NCBI GenBank assembly: GCA_022036555.1
Contig: CM039139.1
Coordinates: 10,986,262-11,050,261 of the forward strand
Direction: 5' to 3'
Source: Microstegium vimineum
Lineage: Eukaryota > Streptophyta > Magnoliopsida > Poales > Poaceae
DNA length: 64,000 nt
The notes beneath the pieces were generated by a model. That model did no database searches, had not been told where the DNA came from, and saw only the letters and a list, made by a program, of their open reading frames with translations. The translations under genes and the position numbers were made by a program. Each line of letters opens with the position of its first letter. The first letter of the stretch is position 1. Positions 21,641 to 32,368 of this stretch are shown piece after piece.

Positions 21641-23256
21641 TGAAAGGATCAAGATGCCCAAGAGGGGGGTGAATTGGGCTCTTTTTAATTTCTAAACAAG
21701 AATTAAACCTATAAAGAACCAATTAACCCCCTAGTGCCTACCGCTTGTGTGTCCTAGCTAGAAAGCGGTAACAAAGCAAAGGAAAGCGAAAACTTCCTAC
21801 ACAATTCTAGTATGAATTGAAAGACAAGTGCGGAAAGTAATGCGGGAATAAAGAGCTAAGAAAAGAGATGCTTGACACGGCGATGTTTTGCCGAGGTATC
21901 GAGGAGTCGACACTCCCCCCTAGTCCTCGTTGGAGAACCTCGCAAGGTATAGCTCCCCCTCAATCCCGCGCAAGGGATGAGTGCTCTCTACGGGCTGATT
22001 CTTCGTCACTCCGGCTCGGTGAATCGCCCACAACCGATCACACACGTCGATGGAGAAGGGCCGCCGACAATCTTCCGGCGATCACCTTCCTCCGAACACC
22101 ACCGGACCGTCTAGGTGATGTCGATCACCAAGAGTAACAAGCCTCGATCTTTTCTTGACTCACTCAAGCTTCACAACTAGAGGATGCACACTTGAACTCT
22201 TGGATGAACTAGAGAGAGGATGGATGGATTTGCGAATCACTCTCTCTCTAGGGCTCTTGCTCTCTTCCCAACCTTCTCAACGAACTCAGCAACTCAAATG
22301 AGCAAAGGCCAGGTGGGAGAGAAGTGGGAGGGGCTATAAATAGACCCTCTGAAAACTGCCTCGGGCTGGCATTTTAAGTTGGCGACGGACGCTCCGTCGA
22401 CTAGGCGACGGACGCTCCGTCGCATGCCCAACGGCTAGTTTCTGTTCATAATTGAGGCGACGGACGCTCCGACGCCTAGGCGACGGACGGTCTGACGCCT
22501 CTGTCTAACGGCTAGTTCTGACACACTCTTCCCAGCGACGGACGCTCCGTCACTGGGCGACGGACGCTCAGCCACAGCGTCCGACGCTGAAAACTGGCTA
22601 GGGTTTGAAAACACCCTCTCTGGAAGGCCGACGGACGCTCTTAGCAGCGTCTGACGCCTGGCCGACGGACAGCGTCCGACGCACCCTGAAAAACTTAGCC
22701 AGAAAACAACCTCTCTGGAAGGACGACGGACGCTGTGGACTCAACCACCCAGCGTCCGGCGCCTTTGTCCGACGCGTCGGACAGCGTCCGGCGCCCCTGC
22801 CAGGAGCGTCCGTCGCCCAGAAGATGATTTTGACAACTCCGTTTTTCGTCGCTATGAATATGGAAGTTGTTCTAGGCTATCTTACGGTCACCATGGGCTT
22901 GCTTAGAGCTAAGGAAGTCAAGTGTGCACCACATCTAAACAAGAAGCTTTCCTAAGTCAAGCTACTAGTCTCAACCTCTCTTAATAGTACGGTCAAAGGT
23001 AAAAAGAGAAGCCCTATCTAATTCTGAGTGCCCTTCATCTCCTTATGGCACTTAGCCTATCATTCTAGGGTCTTCATCATGTCTCCTTAACAACCGAAAC
23101 GTTATCCATCTTGGGAGCTAAGTGATGACCTTTAGAGCCCTTTTTTTCTTGATCACCATGGCTAGGCTACGCATAGCCTCTGTAAAACACACGTTAGCCA
23201 TAATAATCTTTAATTGTCGTTTAATCACCGAAACCAACTAGGGCTATGATTCTTCA
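21641..23256 (-). repeat. 5' LTR of the nested copia element (1616 bp)
   Basis: Near-identical partner of 9324-10942. Differences seen: about 17 base substitutions, one fewer CT in a CT run, one fewer G in the G run near the start. Same palindrome array (about 22380-22820) and same TATA-like box (about 22334-22343). Confidence 0.95.
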
Positions 23257-23260
23257 CCCC

Positions 23261-25499
23261 GAGCTCGGCCGAGCCCCTCTTGCTCTATGTCGCAGCAACT
23301 ACCCAGGTAGTCAGCGCGGTCATAGTGGTCGAGAGGGAGGAGGAAGGACACGCCCTGCCGGTTCAGAGGCCTGTCTACTTCGTGAGCGAGGTCCTTTTCG
23401 AAACCAAGACGAGGTATCCCCACATCCAGAAGCTGCTGTACGCGGTCGTCCTCACTCGGCGGAAGCTCAAACACTATTTCCTGGGCCATCCGGTCACTGT
23501 GGTTTCATCTTTCCCCCTCGGAGAGATAATCCAGAACCGGGAGGCATCGGGAAGGATCGCCAAGTGGTCCGCCGAGCTTATGGGGGAGACCCTCTCCTAC
23601 GCCCCTCGGAAGGCTATCAAGTCTCAGGTACTGGCAGATTTCGTTGCAGAATGGACCGACACCCAACTACCCCCAGCGCAGGTTCAGAGCGAGCTCTGGG
23701 CCGTGTACTTCGACGGATCACTGATGAAGACGGGAGCAGGCGCAGGATTGCTATTCATATCACCCTCAGGGGTCCATATGTGATATGTCATCCGCCTCCA
23801 CTTCCCCACCTCCAACAACGTCGCCGAGTACGAGGCCCTCGTCAACGGCCTGCGCATCGCCATCGAGCTCGGGGTCCGACGCCTCGACGTGCGAGGGGAC
23901 TCTCAGTTGGTGATCGACCAAGTGATGAAGGACTCGAGCTGCCACGACCCTAAGATGGAAGCCTACTGCAAGGAGGTCCGAAGGCTCGAGGACAAGTTCT
24001 ATGGCCTCGAGCTCAACCACGTAGCCCGTCGGTACAACGAAGCTGCCGACGAGCTGGCCAAAATCGCGTCTACTCGAGGGACGGTCCCCCCCGACATCTT
24101 CTCGAGGGATCTGCACACACCATCCGTCGACCTAGGCTCGGGGGCTCCCGCCCTCGAGCAAGGGGTCGACCCACCCCCCCTCGACCGATCCCCCATCGAG
24201 CAGGGGAGAGGTCATGGAGATCGACGGGGCCGCCTCGACGCCAACCCCTCCGACGGATTGGCGCGCGCCTTACCTCGAGTACCTGACGCGAGGCGAACTC
24301 CCGGAAGACCGCATGGAAGCCCGTCGAGTAGCTCGACGTGCCAAAACCTACATCCTATACGGGGATGGCCGCGAACTATATCGACGCAGCCCGTCGGGTG
24401 TACTTCAACGCTGCCTCACCCTCGAGGAGGGGAGGGCACTGCTGAAGGACCTACACTCGGGGGCTTGTGGCCACCACGCGGCGCCGAGAACGCTGGTAGG
24501 AAGTGCCTTTTGACAAGGCTTCTACTGGCCGACGGCTATCGACGACGCCACCAAACTCGTTCGATCCTGCCAAGGATGCCAATTCTACGCCAGGCAGACC
24601 CACCTACCCGCCCAAGCTCTTCAGATGATACCCATAACTTGGCCGTTCGCAGTATGGGGGCTCGACATGGTCGGCCCCTGAAAAGAACCAAGGGTGGGCA
24701 CACTCACCTTCTCGTGGCTATCGACAAGTTCTCGAAGTGGATCGAGGCTCGACCCATCGCCAACATCCAGTCTCGGCAAGCCGTGCTATTCTTCACCGAC
24801 ATCATCCACCGCTTCGGGGTCCCCAACATCATCATTACCGACAATGGCACGCAGTTCACCGGCCAAAAGTTCCTGGACTTCTGTGACGATCACCACATCA
24901 GGGTGAATTGGTCCGCAGTTGCCCACCCTCGAACTAACGGTCAGGTCGAGCGTGCCAATGGTATGGTTTTGCAGGGCCTCAAGCCAAGGATCTTCGACCG
25001 GCTGAACAGACATGGAAAGAGATGGGTCGACGAGCTGCCCGCTGTGCTATGGAGTCTCCGAACGACACCGAGTCGAGCCACGGGGTTCTCCCCGTTCTTC
25101 TTGGTCTATGGGTCCGAGGTCGTCCTCCCCACCGACCTCGAGTACGGGTCCCCTCGACTGGAAGCCTACAGCGAGCAAGCCAACACGGTAGCCCGAGAGG
25201 ACTCCCTCGACCAGCTCGAGGAAGCTCGTGACATGGCCCTCTTCAAATCGGCTCAGTACCAGCAGACGCTGCGACGCTACCACGACAAAAACGTGCGCAA
25301 ACGGGACCTCAACGTCGGCGACCTCGTTCTGCACCGTCGACAGAGCAACAAGGGGCGTCACAAGCTGACACCACCTTGGGAGGGACCCTTCATCGTGGCA
25401 GAGGTGCTGAAGCCCGGCACTTACAAACTGAAGAACGAGAAGGGCGAGATCTTCACCAACGCGTGGAACATCGAACAGCTACGTCGCTTCTATCCCTGA
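23261..25499 (+). pseudogene. RNase H and integrase of the gypsy element, resumed after the insertion
   Basis: Continuation of the RT ORF at 9323. RNase H: LLYVAATTQVVSAVIV, RYPHIQKLLYAVVLTRRKLKHYF, the second RNase H block WAVYFDGSLMKTGAGAG, then NNVAEYEALVNGLRIA and DSQLVIDQV. It is interrupted by a TGA at 23781-23783. Integrase: the zinc-finger part (LHSGACGHHAAPRTL, SCQGCQFYARQ) is in another frame between about 24190 and 24690 with TGAs at 24511-24513 and about 24679. The catalytic part is open to 25499 (LLVAIDKFSKWIEARPI, IIITDNGTQFTGQKF, RTNGQVERANG), followed by the C-terminal domain (VGDLVLHRRQSNKGRHKLTPPW, WNIEQLRRFYP). At least one stop and two frameshifts make it non-functional. 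Confidence 0.92.
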
Positions 25500-25592
25500 G
25501 GCCCCAGGGCCTTGTACATTTTCGCATTTATGTACAAATTCTCGAATGAATAAAATGTTCTCGAAACACATTTCACGTTCGTTCGTAGCCCG
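25500..25592 (+). other. 3' flank of gypsy pol
   Basis: Short untranslated stretch after the pol stop, containing AATAAAATG at about 25548, which resembles a polyadenylation signal but may be incidental. Confidence 0.3.
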
Positions 25593-26285
25593 AAGGTAGC
25601 CTCGACTTTGCCTCAGCAAAGTCGAGCTCCCCTCGGGGGCTGGCAGGAGGGCACCCCCCTCCTAAGTCCCCGAAAAACCCGTACGCTTTCCTTCGAAACT
25701 CGACCCTCCCTCTCGATCTTTGCCTCAAGCACGCTTCTCAACTAAGTAAAGGCGCCTCGAGCTCCCTAAGGGTCGAGGGTGCCGTTGAGCCAGGGACCCA
25801 CCTACGCCCCAGGGCTACGGTATCCCTACTCGCCACCCCCCTTCCAGGGATACAAGCGTGCGTCGAATACTTAAGTTCACAAGCGTCGACTTAGGCAAAG
25901 AAAAGCAGAGAGAGCTCGAGAAGTAGAAGTAACGAGACGAACCCGTCCACAGCACTAAGGTAGCCTCGACTTTGCCTTAGCAAAGTCGAGCCTCCCTCGG
26001 AGGCTAACAGGGGGGGCACCCCCCCTAAGTCTCCGAAAAACTCGAACGTTTTTTTGAAACTCGACTCTCCCTCTCATTCTTTCCTTCGAGTACGCTTCTT
26101 AACTAAGTAAAGGCGCCTCAAGCTCCCTAAGGGTCGAGGGTGCCGTCGAGCCAGGGACTCACCTATGCCCCAGGGCTACGGTATCCCTACTCGCCACCCC
26201 CCTTCCAGGGATAAGAGCGTGCGTCGAACACTTAGTTCACAGGCGTCGACTCAGGCAAAGAAAAGCAGGGAAAGCTCGAAAAAAC
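25593..26285 (+). repeat. 364-bp tandem duplication downstream of gypsy pol
   Basis: Copies begin AAGGTAGCCTCGACTTTGCC at 25593 and 25957 (364 bp apart) and run in parallel to about 26285 (second copy slightly shorter). Each starts with a hairpin: CTCGACTTTGC, 4-5 bases, GCAAAGTCGAG. Non-coding. It separates pol from the 3' end of the antisense gene. Confidence 0.9.
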
Positions 26286-26442
26286 AAAATTAACTTTGTG
26301 CATATCGATCAAAATGCATTATATACAAAGAAGCCCTCGGGGGCTTGGCATTGTATTAGTACAAGAGCCTAACTATTACATGGACCTTTTTGCCCAGATA
26401 TGGCTCGTAGGCCCGGGACTACCCGTCGACATCTCCCGAGGG

Positions 26443-29400
26443 CTACTCATCTGCCGAGGGGATCACGTCGGGCTCGAAGAGTCTCGCCAGCAGGCCTCCG
26501 GGCACCTTTGCGTGATCCATCAACTCCTGACACTTCGCGTCGTTCTGTTCCTCGGTCAGATCCAGGTCGGTGGCGAACCTGTCGACAACGAGGTTGAGGT
26601 CCACGTCGTAGAAGGAGTTGACGACCGCGAGGGCCCGCTTCACCCCCACATGCAGGGCGGCTCGGACGTTCTCCGTCACCCCCCGCGTCATGGAGTAGAA
26701 GCGGCGCAGCAAGGAGTCCCCTCGAGCGTCCCCCTCGACCTCCGGCTCCGGCTTGACCGAGAGGTCGTTGCAGAAGGTGTTGATGGCGGCCGCGAGCGTC
26801 GTATTGAGGTTCGCCTCGGTGCCAAGGAGGCCCTGAAGATTGTCCAGGTCCTAGTGGGCACGGGCATTCTCCTTCGCAAGCTCTGCCAAAACAAGCACAC
26901 AACAGTCAAAACCCAACAAAAAAGCAGAAAAAGGGTCGAGGCAGGACAGACTCTGCAACACCCGAAACACTCACCTTGGGCCTGCACATCCAAGGTGGAG
27001 TAGGCCTGCTCGGTCTCCTCGAGCTGGCGGCGGAAGTCTTCAAGCTCGGAGGACTGGTCATTAACTTTGGCCTCGAGGCCCTCGATGGTCTTGTTTGCGT
27101 CCTCGAGGGAAGTCCTCTGCTTCATCGCCACCACGCCCAAGGAGGTCGCGCGGGTCCGAGCCTTGTCCTCCGAGGTGGCCAGAGCGTCGCACTCTCGGGA
27201 GACGGCGTCGAGGTCTCCCCGGAGCCCTCGGATGTCCTCCCTCAGCCGGGCGGCCTCCTCCTCGGCCTTGCGCTGGGCCTCGAGGGCAGCATCCCGCTCC
27301 TGCCCGACGGTGACGGTCGACCGAAGGGCGTCGTCGACCTTCGCCTGCGCCGACGACATGGCCTCCCGGGCTTCCTTCTGGACAGCCTCGTAGCCGGCCT
27401 TCGCGTGGGCGACCTTCGACTCGGCATCCTTCTGGATAGTCGCCGCCTCCGCCTTCGCGCGGGCGACCTCGTCCCTCGCCTTCTCCAGAGAGGCGTGGAG
27501 GGTCGAGAGTTGTCCCTGTACCCGGAGGATGTACTGGGACTTCTCGTAGGACCTCACCCGCAGCGACTGACAAGGATAAAAATAGAGATCGTCAACAAAC
27601 CGCAACCAGGCAGCTCAGAGTACAATCTAAGGTAGAACAAAACCTACCTCCATTCCCTCGCGTATGTCCGCGGCGGCGACCTCCGCAGCGCGACGTACCG
27701 AGCGTTCAAACAACGCCCGATACTCCTCGACGTTCTCCCACCGTCGGAGCTCGGACTGGTCGTCGAGCGTGAGGAAGACCCGCTCGGGGTCTCAAGGGTC
27801 CGCCACCTCGAGAACCTCCTGGCCCCAGGCCGCGCTGCGGGCGGCGATCCTCTGCTCCATCGTCCCCGTGACGCCAATGCGCAGGTCCCCCCTCCTCGAT
27901 AATCGGAAAGGGGCGAGGCTTCTTCCTCTGGGCCACCTCGCGAGGACGTCGACGGCCCCGCCAAGCCGTCTCCACCGGGAGAAGAAGACCCCGGCCAGTG
28001 AGGCAGCCCTGCGCGATGAAGGACTCCAAAAAGTTAACACACAGCAAGATAAACCCACTGCGTCTCAAGCGAGTCGAAGTGCGACTTACCTTGAGACAGC
28101 GGCCCCCCAGCCTCGAGGGGAGGCCGAGCCACCTCCGGCTCCGCCCGAGGAGCCGCGATGATGGCTAGTTCCGCCGGGTCCACCAACTCGGCCACCATCT
28201 CATCCACCTGGGCGGGGGTGGACTCCATCAGCATCCCGCCCTGTGCCGGCGTGGGCGTTCCCTCGACGCGCTCGAGCTGGAGTCGAGCCTCCAGCGCAGC
28301 CAGACCCTCGGGCCAGCGCCCTGGCGTCGGATGAGCCGGGGCCTCCCGCTCGTTCGCGGGGGCCTGGGGCCCGACCACCTCCACCTCCTGGGCCGCGACC
28401 GCCGTCGACGAAAGCTCCGCGCCCCCCAGAGCGCCGGGAGCGACTTCTTCCGACGGCCGCGCGGACGCCGCGACCGTCGCTTCGGCGACCACCGCCGGCG
28501 CGCTCAACTCCTCCGCCATCTAGGCAAACGCCGAAGCCCCCTGTGCCTCCCCCCGCGCCGTCACCTCTGGGGCCGTGGCTGCTCGTGCCGCCTCGGGGGC
28601 TACCGTCGAAGGGGGCGGGGCGGCAGGGCCGACCTCGGCGGCTGCTTGAGCCGCGGCCCCCGTCTTCAGCTTCTTGGCAGGGGCGGGGGACACGGCTCCC
28701 TACCGGCGCTTCGACCTGAAAAAGGAACACGTGCACAATAATAAGCACGGGCCCTTACCGACGAAAAAACAAAACAGACAACGACTATAAAATCGACTTA
28801 CTCCCTCGGAGCCCGGCGCTTCGGCCCGACGACCGTCGGGCTGGTTGAGCTCTCGAGCGCCACCGCCTGGGGAGCGGGGGTCAAGGCGGCACTCGGCACC
28901 TTCTCCCGGGCAGGGGCCGGCGGCACCACCGTTGACTTCTTGCCGGCCCCCACCTGCGCAAACGCGCCCGTCGTCCGTGCGCTCGACGCGGCAGGCTTCG
29001 GGGGCTCGCTCGATCGACCCCTCGACGGCGGCGCCACCTTCGTCTCCTTGTCGGCCCCCACCTTCGCCGGCGAGCCCGGCACCCGTGCGCTCGACGCGGC
29101 GGGCGTCGGGGGCTCGCTCGATCAACCCCCGACGAGGGCCGCGGCGTCTGCGACCGCGTCTGCCGCGGCACGACTTCTTACGAAGCCACGGGGCGCTCCG
29201 CCCGTGGCCCAGCTTCAACGGAAGGGGCCGACCTCGAGGTCGACCCCTCCTCTCCACTAGTAGCAGCGGCCGCCTACTCAGGCGCCGTCTCCTCCTCCTC
29301 CTCCTCGTCCTCCTCGTCCTCCTCCTCGTCCTCCTCCTCCGAGGGCGACAACTCCTCATCGAGGCCCAACCGCCTCTGTTGGGCCCGGCGCTGATTTCTC

Positions 29401-30550
29401 AGCTCTCTCTCCCGAGTCTTCCTGGCCGTCTTCGCCTTGGCCTTGTCCTTGTCGGACTTCTGCTTCTGTGCGTGGAGGCGGTTCGCCTCCTTCGTGGCCC
29501 GGTCCTCCCTCACCGGCGGGCGTGAGCGTTTGTAGGACACATTCCCCTGCGGGACGCGAGACGGTTAGAGAACGAGCAGAAAAGACGGAAGGGGTGGGCA
29601 CGAAGACTCTAACTGGAGGAAAGGACCTTACCAGCTCAAAGAAGCCCTCGTCCGGCTTCATGGGGACCTTCGCGACATTCTTGGGGTCGAACCCCCCCCC
29701 CCCCCCCCGCGAAGAAACGGCGGACGTGGCCGGCCACCCGGTCCGGGGTCAGCTCTTCTTCGACGAAGCGGCAACCCGACAGATCGACCCCCGGACCCAT
29801 CTCGTCGATACGGAGGGGTCGAGCCATCAGCGGCAGAACCCGCCGTCGGTGGAACGCCGACGCGACAATCTCCGCGGTAAGCCCCCTCTCCTTCAGACGC
29901 TTGAGCGCGTCCAGAAAGCCGTTGAGGTGCTTCTGCTTCTCCGTTGGGATGTCATATCTCCAGCGGTCAAGCTCGGCGTCGAGTGTCCTCCCGGTGTACG
30001 TCGGGAGCAGATCGTCGTCATTCCTCAGGTAGAACCACCCGGAGTGCCACCCGGAGTGACTCGAGGACGGGTTCGCCGGGAGCCAAAGCGGCGTCCGCTT
30101 GACGAAGATGCTGCAGCACCCGGCCCTGACCTTCCGGCGGTTGCCCTTGCCGATCGAGGCGTGGAAGATGTTGGCCTTGAAGATGTGAAGCCACAGATCC
30201 CAATGGGGCTCGATCCCCAGGTAGCCTTCGCACACCGCCGCGAAGACCGCCGCCTGGCTAACGCCGTTGGGGGTGAGGTGCTGGAGCTCCACTTCGTAGT
30301 GGTAGAGGAGCGCGCACAGGAAGCGGCTGGGCGGGGCCCCCAGCCCCGCCTGGTGGAAGACCTCGAACGACACCACGTACCCCTCCGGCGGGTTGGGCTC
30401 GGCATGGTCCCACGGTGGAGCTATCCACTCCGGCCTCTCCGCCGTGGTAACGGGCCGGAGAAGTCCGCTCTCCACCAACTCCATCAGATGCGAGTGACGG
30501 ATCGAGGAGGCGGGCCAGGCGCCGTCACCGACAAGCTGGAAGGTGGCCAT
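26443..30550 (-). pseudogene. Spliced antisense gene of the gypsy element (gypsy-type transposon domain, coiled coil)
   Basis: Reads against the element's gag-pol. Start ATG at 30550 (MATFQLVGDGAWPASS). Proposed exons: 30550-29632, 29546-~29278, ~29082-28802, ~28716-28090, ~28027-27648, 27566-26975, 26882-26443, with GT/AG borders (e.g. GAGCTG|GTAAGG, CTCAAG|GTAAGT, ATGGAG|GTAGGT, CCCAAG|GTGAGT). Exon 1 holds a domain I recognise as the 'putative gypsy-type transposon' family, PF04195 (EGYVVSFEVFHQAGLG, LHHYE-like LLYHYEVELQHLTPNG, CEGYLGIEPHWDLW). Later exons give an acidic run, an Ala/Pro-rich part and a long coiled coil (STLHASLEKARDEVARAKAE...). Broken by a frame change at a 17-C run (29692-29708) and in-frame stops (e.g. 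27794-27792 TGA, 26853-26851 TAG). Similar antisense ORFs are known in Tat-lineage elements; their role is unknown. Confidence 0.75.
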
Positions 30551-32180
30551 AGGGATGGTGGTTTGCTCGGACTTGGAGGCGGATGGTACGTTTCCTATCT
30601 TTCTCTTTCTCTCTCGCTCGCGCAGAGTTCCTGCTCGCGGGACGCCTAAGGCAGAGGCGGAGAGAATAAGGCGAGGAAGACGAAGGCAAGGAGGCGGGGA
30701 AGGCAAGTGCGCGTAAAGGGCACCAGACCCCTCACCCTCACTACTTATACGCGGGAGGCCAACGGACGGATCCGGCAACAGGCAAGAGAATCTCCGCATT
30801 TTATTTGCCTGTACTTCCTTCCTCGTATTCCCTCCAGGATAAGGCGTACCGTCCCATCATCGGGCTCCGCGCCGCACTCCACTCTGTAACCGCACTGTTG
30901 CGCCGAACGGACACCGCCTAAAAAGGCGCGCGGCCGGAAACGTCGTCTTCGAGGGTAAGGAATCTTGAGGCAGCGAGAGCTGGCCCTCGAAAGAGGGTTC
31001 AACAGCTACCCTCGAGTGCCCGAGGCCAGAAATGACCTCGGGCTAGGACCTCGGTCCACACCCAAAATCTCGAGGGGACAAAGGACGGCCTACGAACGGG
31101 CTCGATAGCCCCCCTCGAGTACCCGAGGCCTAACGAGGCCTCGGGTCGTCAACTACAGATCATTCCATGGCCTCAAAGGGGTAAAGGCTGGCCCGTCCGG
31201 GGGTTCGACAGCCTCCCTCGAGAGCTCCGGCTCAGGTATGTCCCCAAGTTCAATACAACAAACACCTGCTTTTCCCCTCGGCGGACCACAAGGTAGGACT
31301 CCTCCTCTTGAGGATAGCGTCGGATGACGAACCATCCGTCAAATCTTGAGGGAGCGAAGGCTGGCCCTTACATAGGGTTCGACAGCCGCCCTCGAGTACC
31401 TGAGGTCAGGAAGGACCCATGGTTAACGGACTCCGGTCCACCCCCAAATCTTGAGGGAGCGAAGGCTGGCTCCACGAACGGAGTTCGACAGCCGCCCTCG
31501 AGTACACGAGTCAGGGATGTCCCGGTAGCTCGAGAACGAACTCTCGAGGCTTCCTGGGACATATCCGAGGCATACCTAGGAACACCTAAGGATCCCTACG
31601 CTGGGAGGCATCGAGCCACCAACTCCTATCGAATGGGGTTGGCACCTTGGTGATCCACATGGTCATGCTTAGCGAGCCGTACGGCTTGCTTAACAATGAG
31701 AATGCCTCCGGGCCACTAGTCGATCCCTATCGAACGGGGTCGAGTTCTCACTCGGATTTTTACCCGTACAGGGCACCATTTCTAATGGACTCATGCCCGA
31801 GAACAGCTCACCGAGGACTTCGGGCTCGTCCTAACGAGGATAGCACGATGCTCTTCACCCCACAATCCGAACGAAAGGATCTGTGGGAAGGACGCTATGA
31901 GGTAGTGAAGGCCTAGCCATTCGAGGGCTCGAGGGCCCGACTATGCACGGCACCCCTCGACGAAAGAGGGTCGAAATCTCGTAACCTGGCAGACAGAGTC
32001 GACCTCTCGGGCAGGGCGCTCTGACTCCAGTGGTGCTCGAGGGAGCGAAGGCTGGCCCTCGGTAGGGTTCGACAGCCGCCCTCGAACACTTCTTTTTTCA
32101 GGAAAAGGAATGGAATCGACCCCTCGACAGGGTGCCACGCCTCCAGGTATCTTTAAAAGACCCCACTATACAACGTATTT
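30551..32180. repeat. Degenerate repeat region upstream of the gypsy 3' LTR
   Basis: At least six diverged copies of a unit 'gagggagcgaaggctggccct ... gggttcgacagccgccctcgag' occur near 30967, 31075, 31174, 31349, 31452 and 32039, about 100 bp apart where clustered. 30551-30950 may be the 5' flank/promoter of the antisense gene. Short ORFs here are frame shadows. Variable tandem repeats in this place are common in Tat-lineage elements. Confidence 0.7.
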
Positions 32181-32184
32181 TAGC

Positions 32185-32216
32185 CCCCAGAGGAGTTCTT
32201 AATCACTCCTCTGGGG
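32185..32216. repeat. Perfect 12-bp hairpin, copy 1
   Basis: CCCCAGAGGAGT (32185-32196), an 8-base loop, ACTCCTCTGGGG (32205-32216). Followed by CCTCGGGG, as in copy 2. Confidence 0.95.
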
Positions 32217-32323
32217 CCTCGGGGAGCGCACCCCGCGGAAAATCGGTTTTCTCACTAACCCTGCAGGCCAAGGACAAGACCTTCGGGCAATCCTTACTCC
32301 CTCCGAGAAACGCGTATCATAGC

Positions 32324-32355
32324 CCCCAGAGGAGTTCTAAATCACTCCTCTGGGG
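32324..32355. repeat. Perfect 12-bp hairpin, copy 2, next to the 3' LTR
   Basis: The same arms CCCCAGAGGAGT (32324-32335) and ACTCCTCTGGGG (32344-32355), then CCTCGGGGGCTAC and the LTR start at 32369. The purine-rich GGGGCCTCGGGGG between hairpin and LTR is the best candidate polypurine tract, though interrupted by pyrimidines. Confidence 0.95.
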
Positions 32356-32368
32356 CCTCGGGGGCTAC

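Larger units (their letters stand above)
9324..23256 (-). mobile_element. Sirevirus-like Ty1-copia retrotransposon nested in the gypsy pol
   Basis: 13,933 bp with LTRs at 9324-10942 and 21641-23256. On the minus strand: LTR, Met-tRNA-type primer-binding site, gag (805 codons), pol in the copia order protease-integrase-RT-RNase H (1076 codons), a palindromic repeat array, an extra ORF, polypurine tract, LTR. The long LTRs, very large coiled-coil gag with zinc knuckles, and an additional ORF downstream of pol match the Sirevirus (Maximus/SIRE) lineage. By eye the LTRs differ by about 17 substitutions plus a CT and a G indel (about 1%), so it is younger than its host element. The flanks share CCCC (9320-9323, 23257-23260). 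Confidence 0.94.

Noticed and set aside
28700..29525. Arg/Pro-rich ORFs of over 200 codons on both strands
   Set aside because: Frame shadows of the low-complexity GC-rich exons of the antisense gene.
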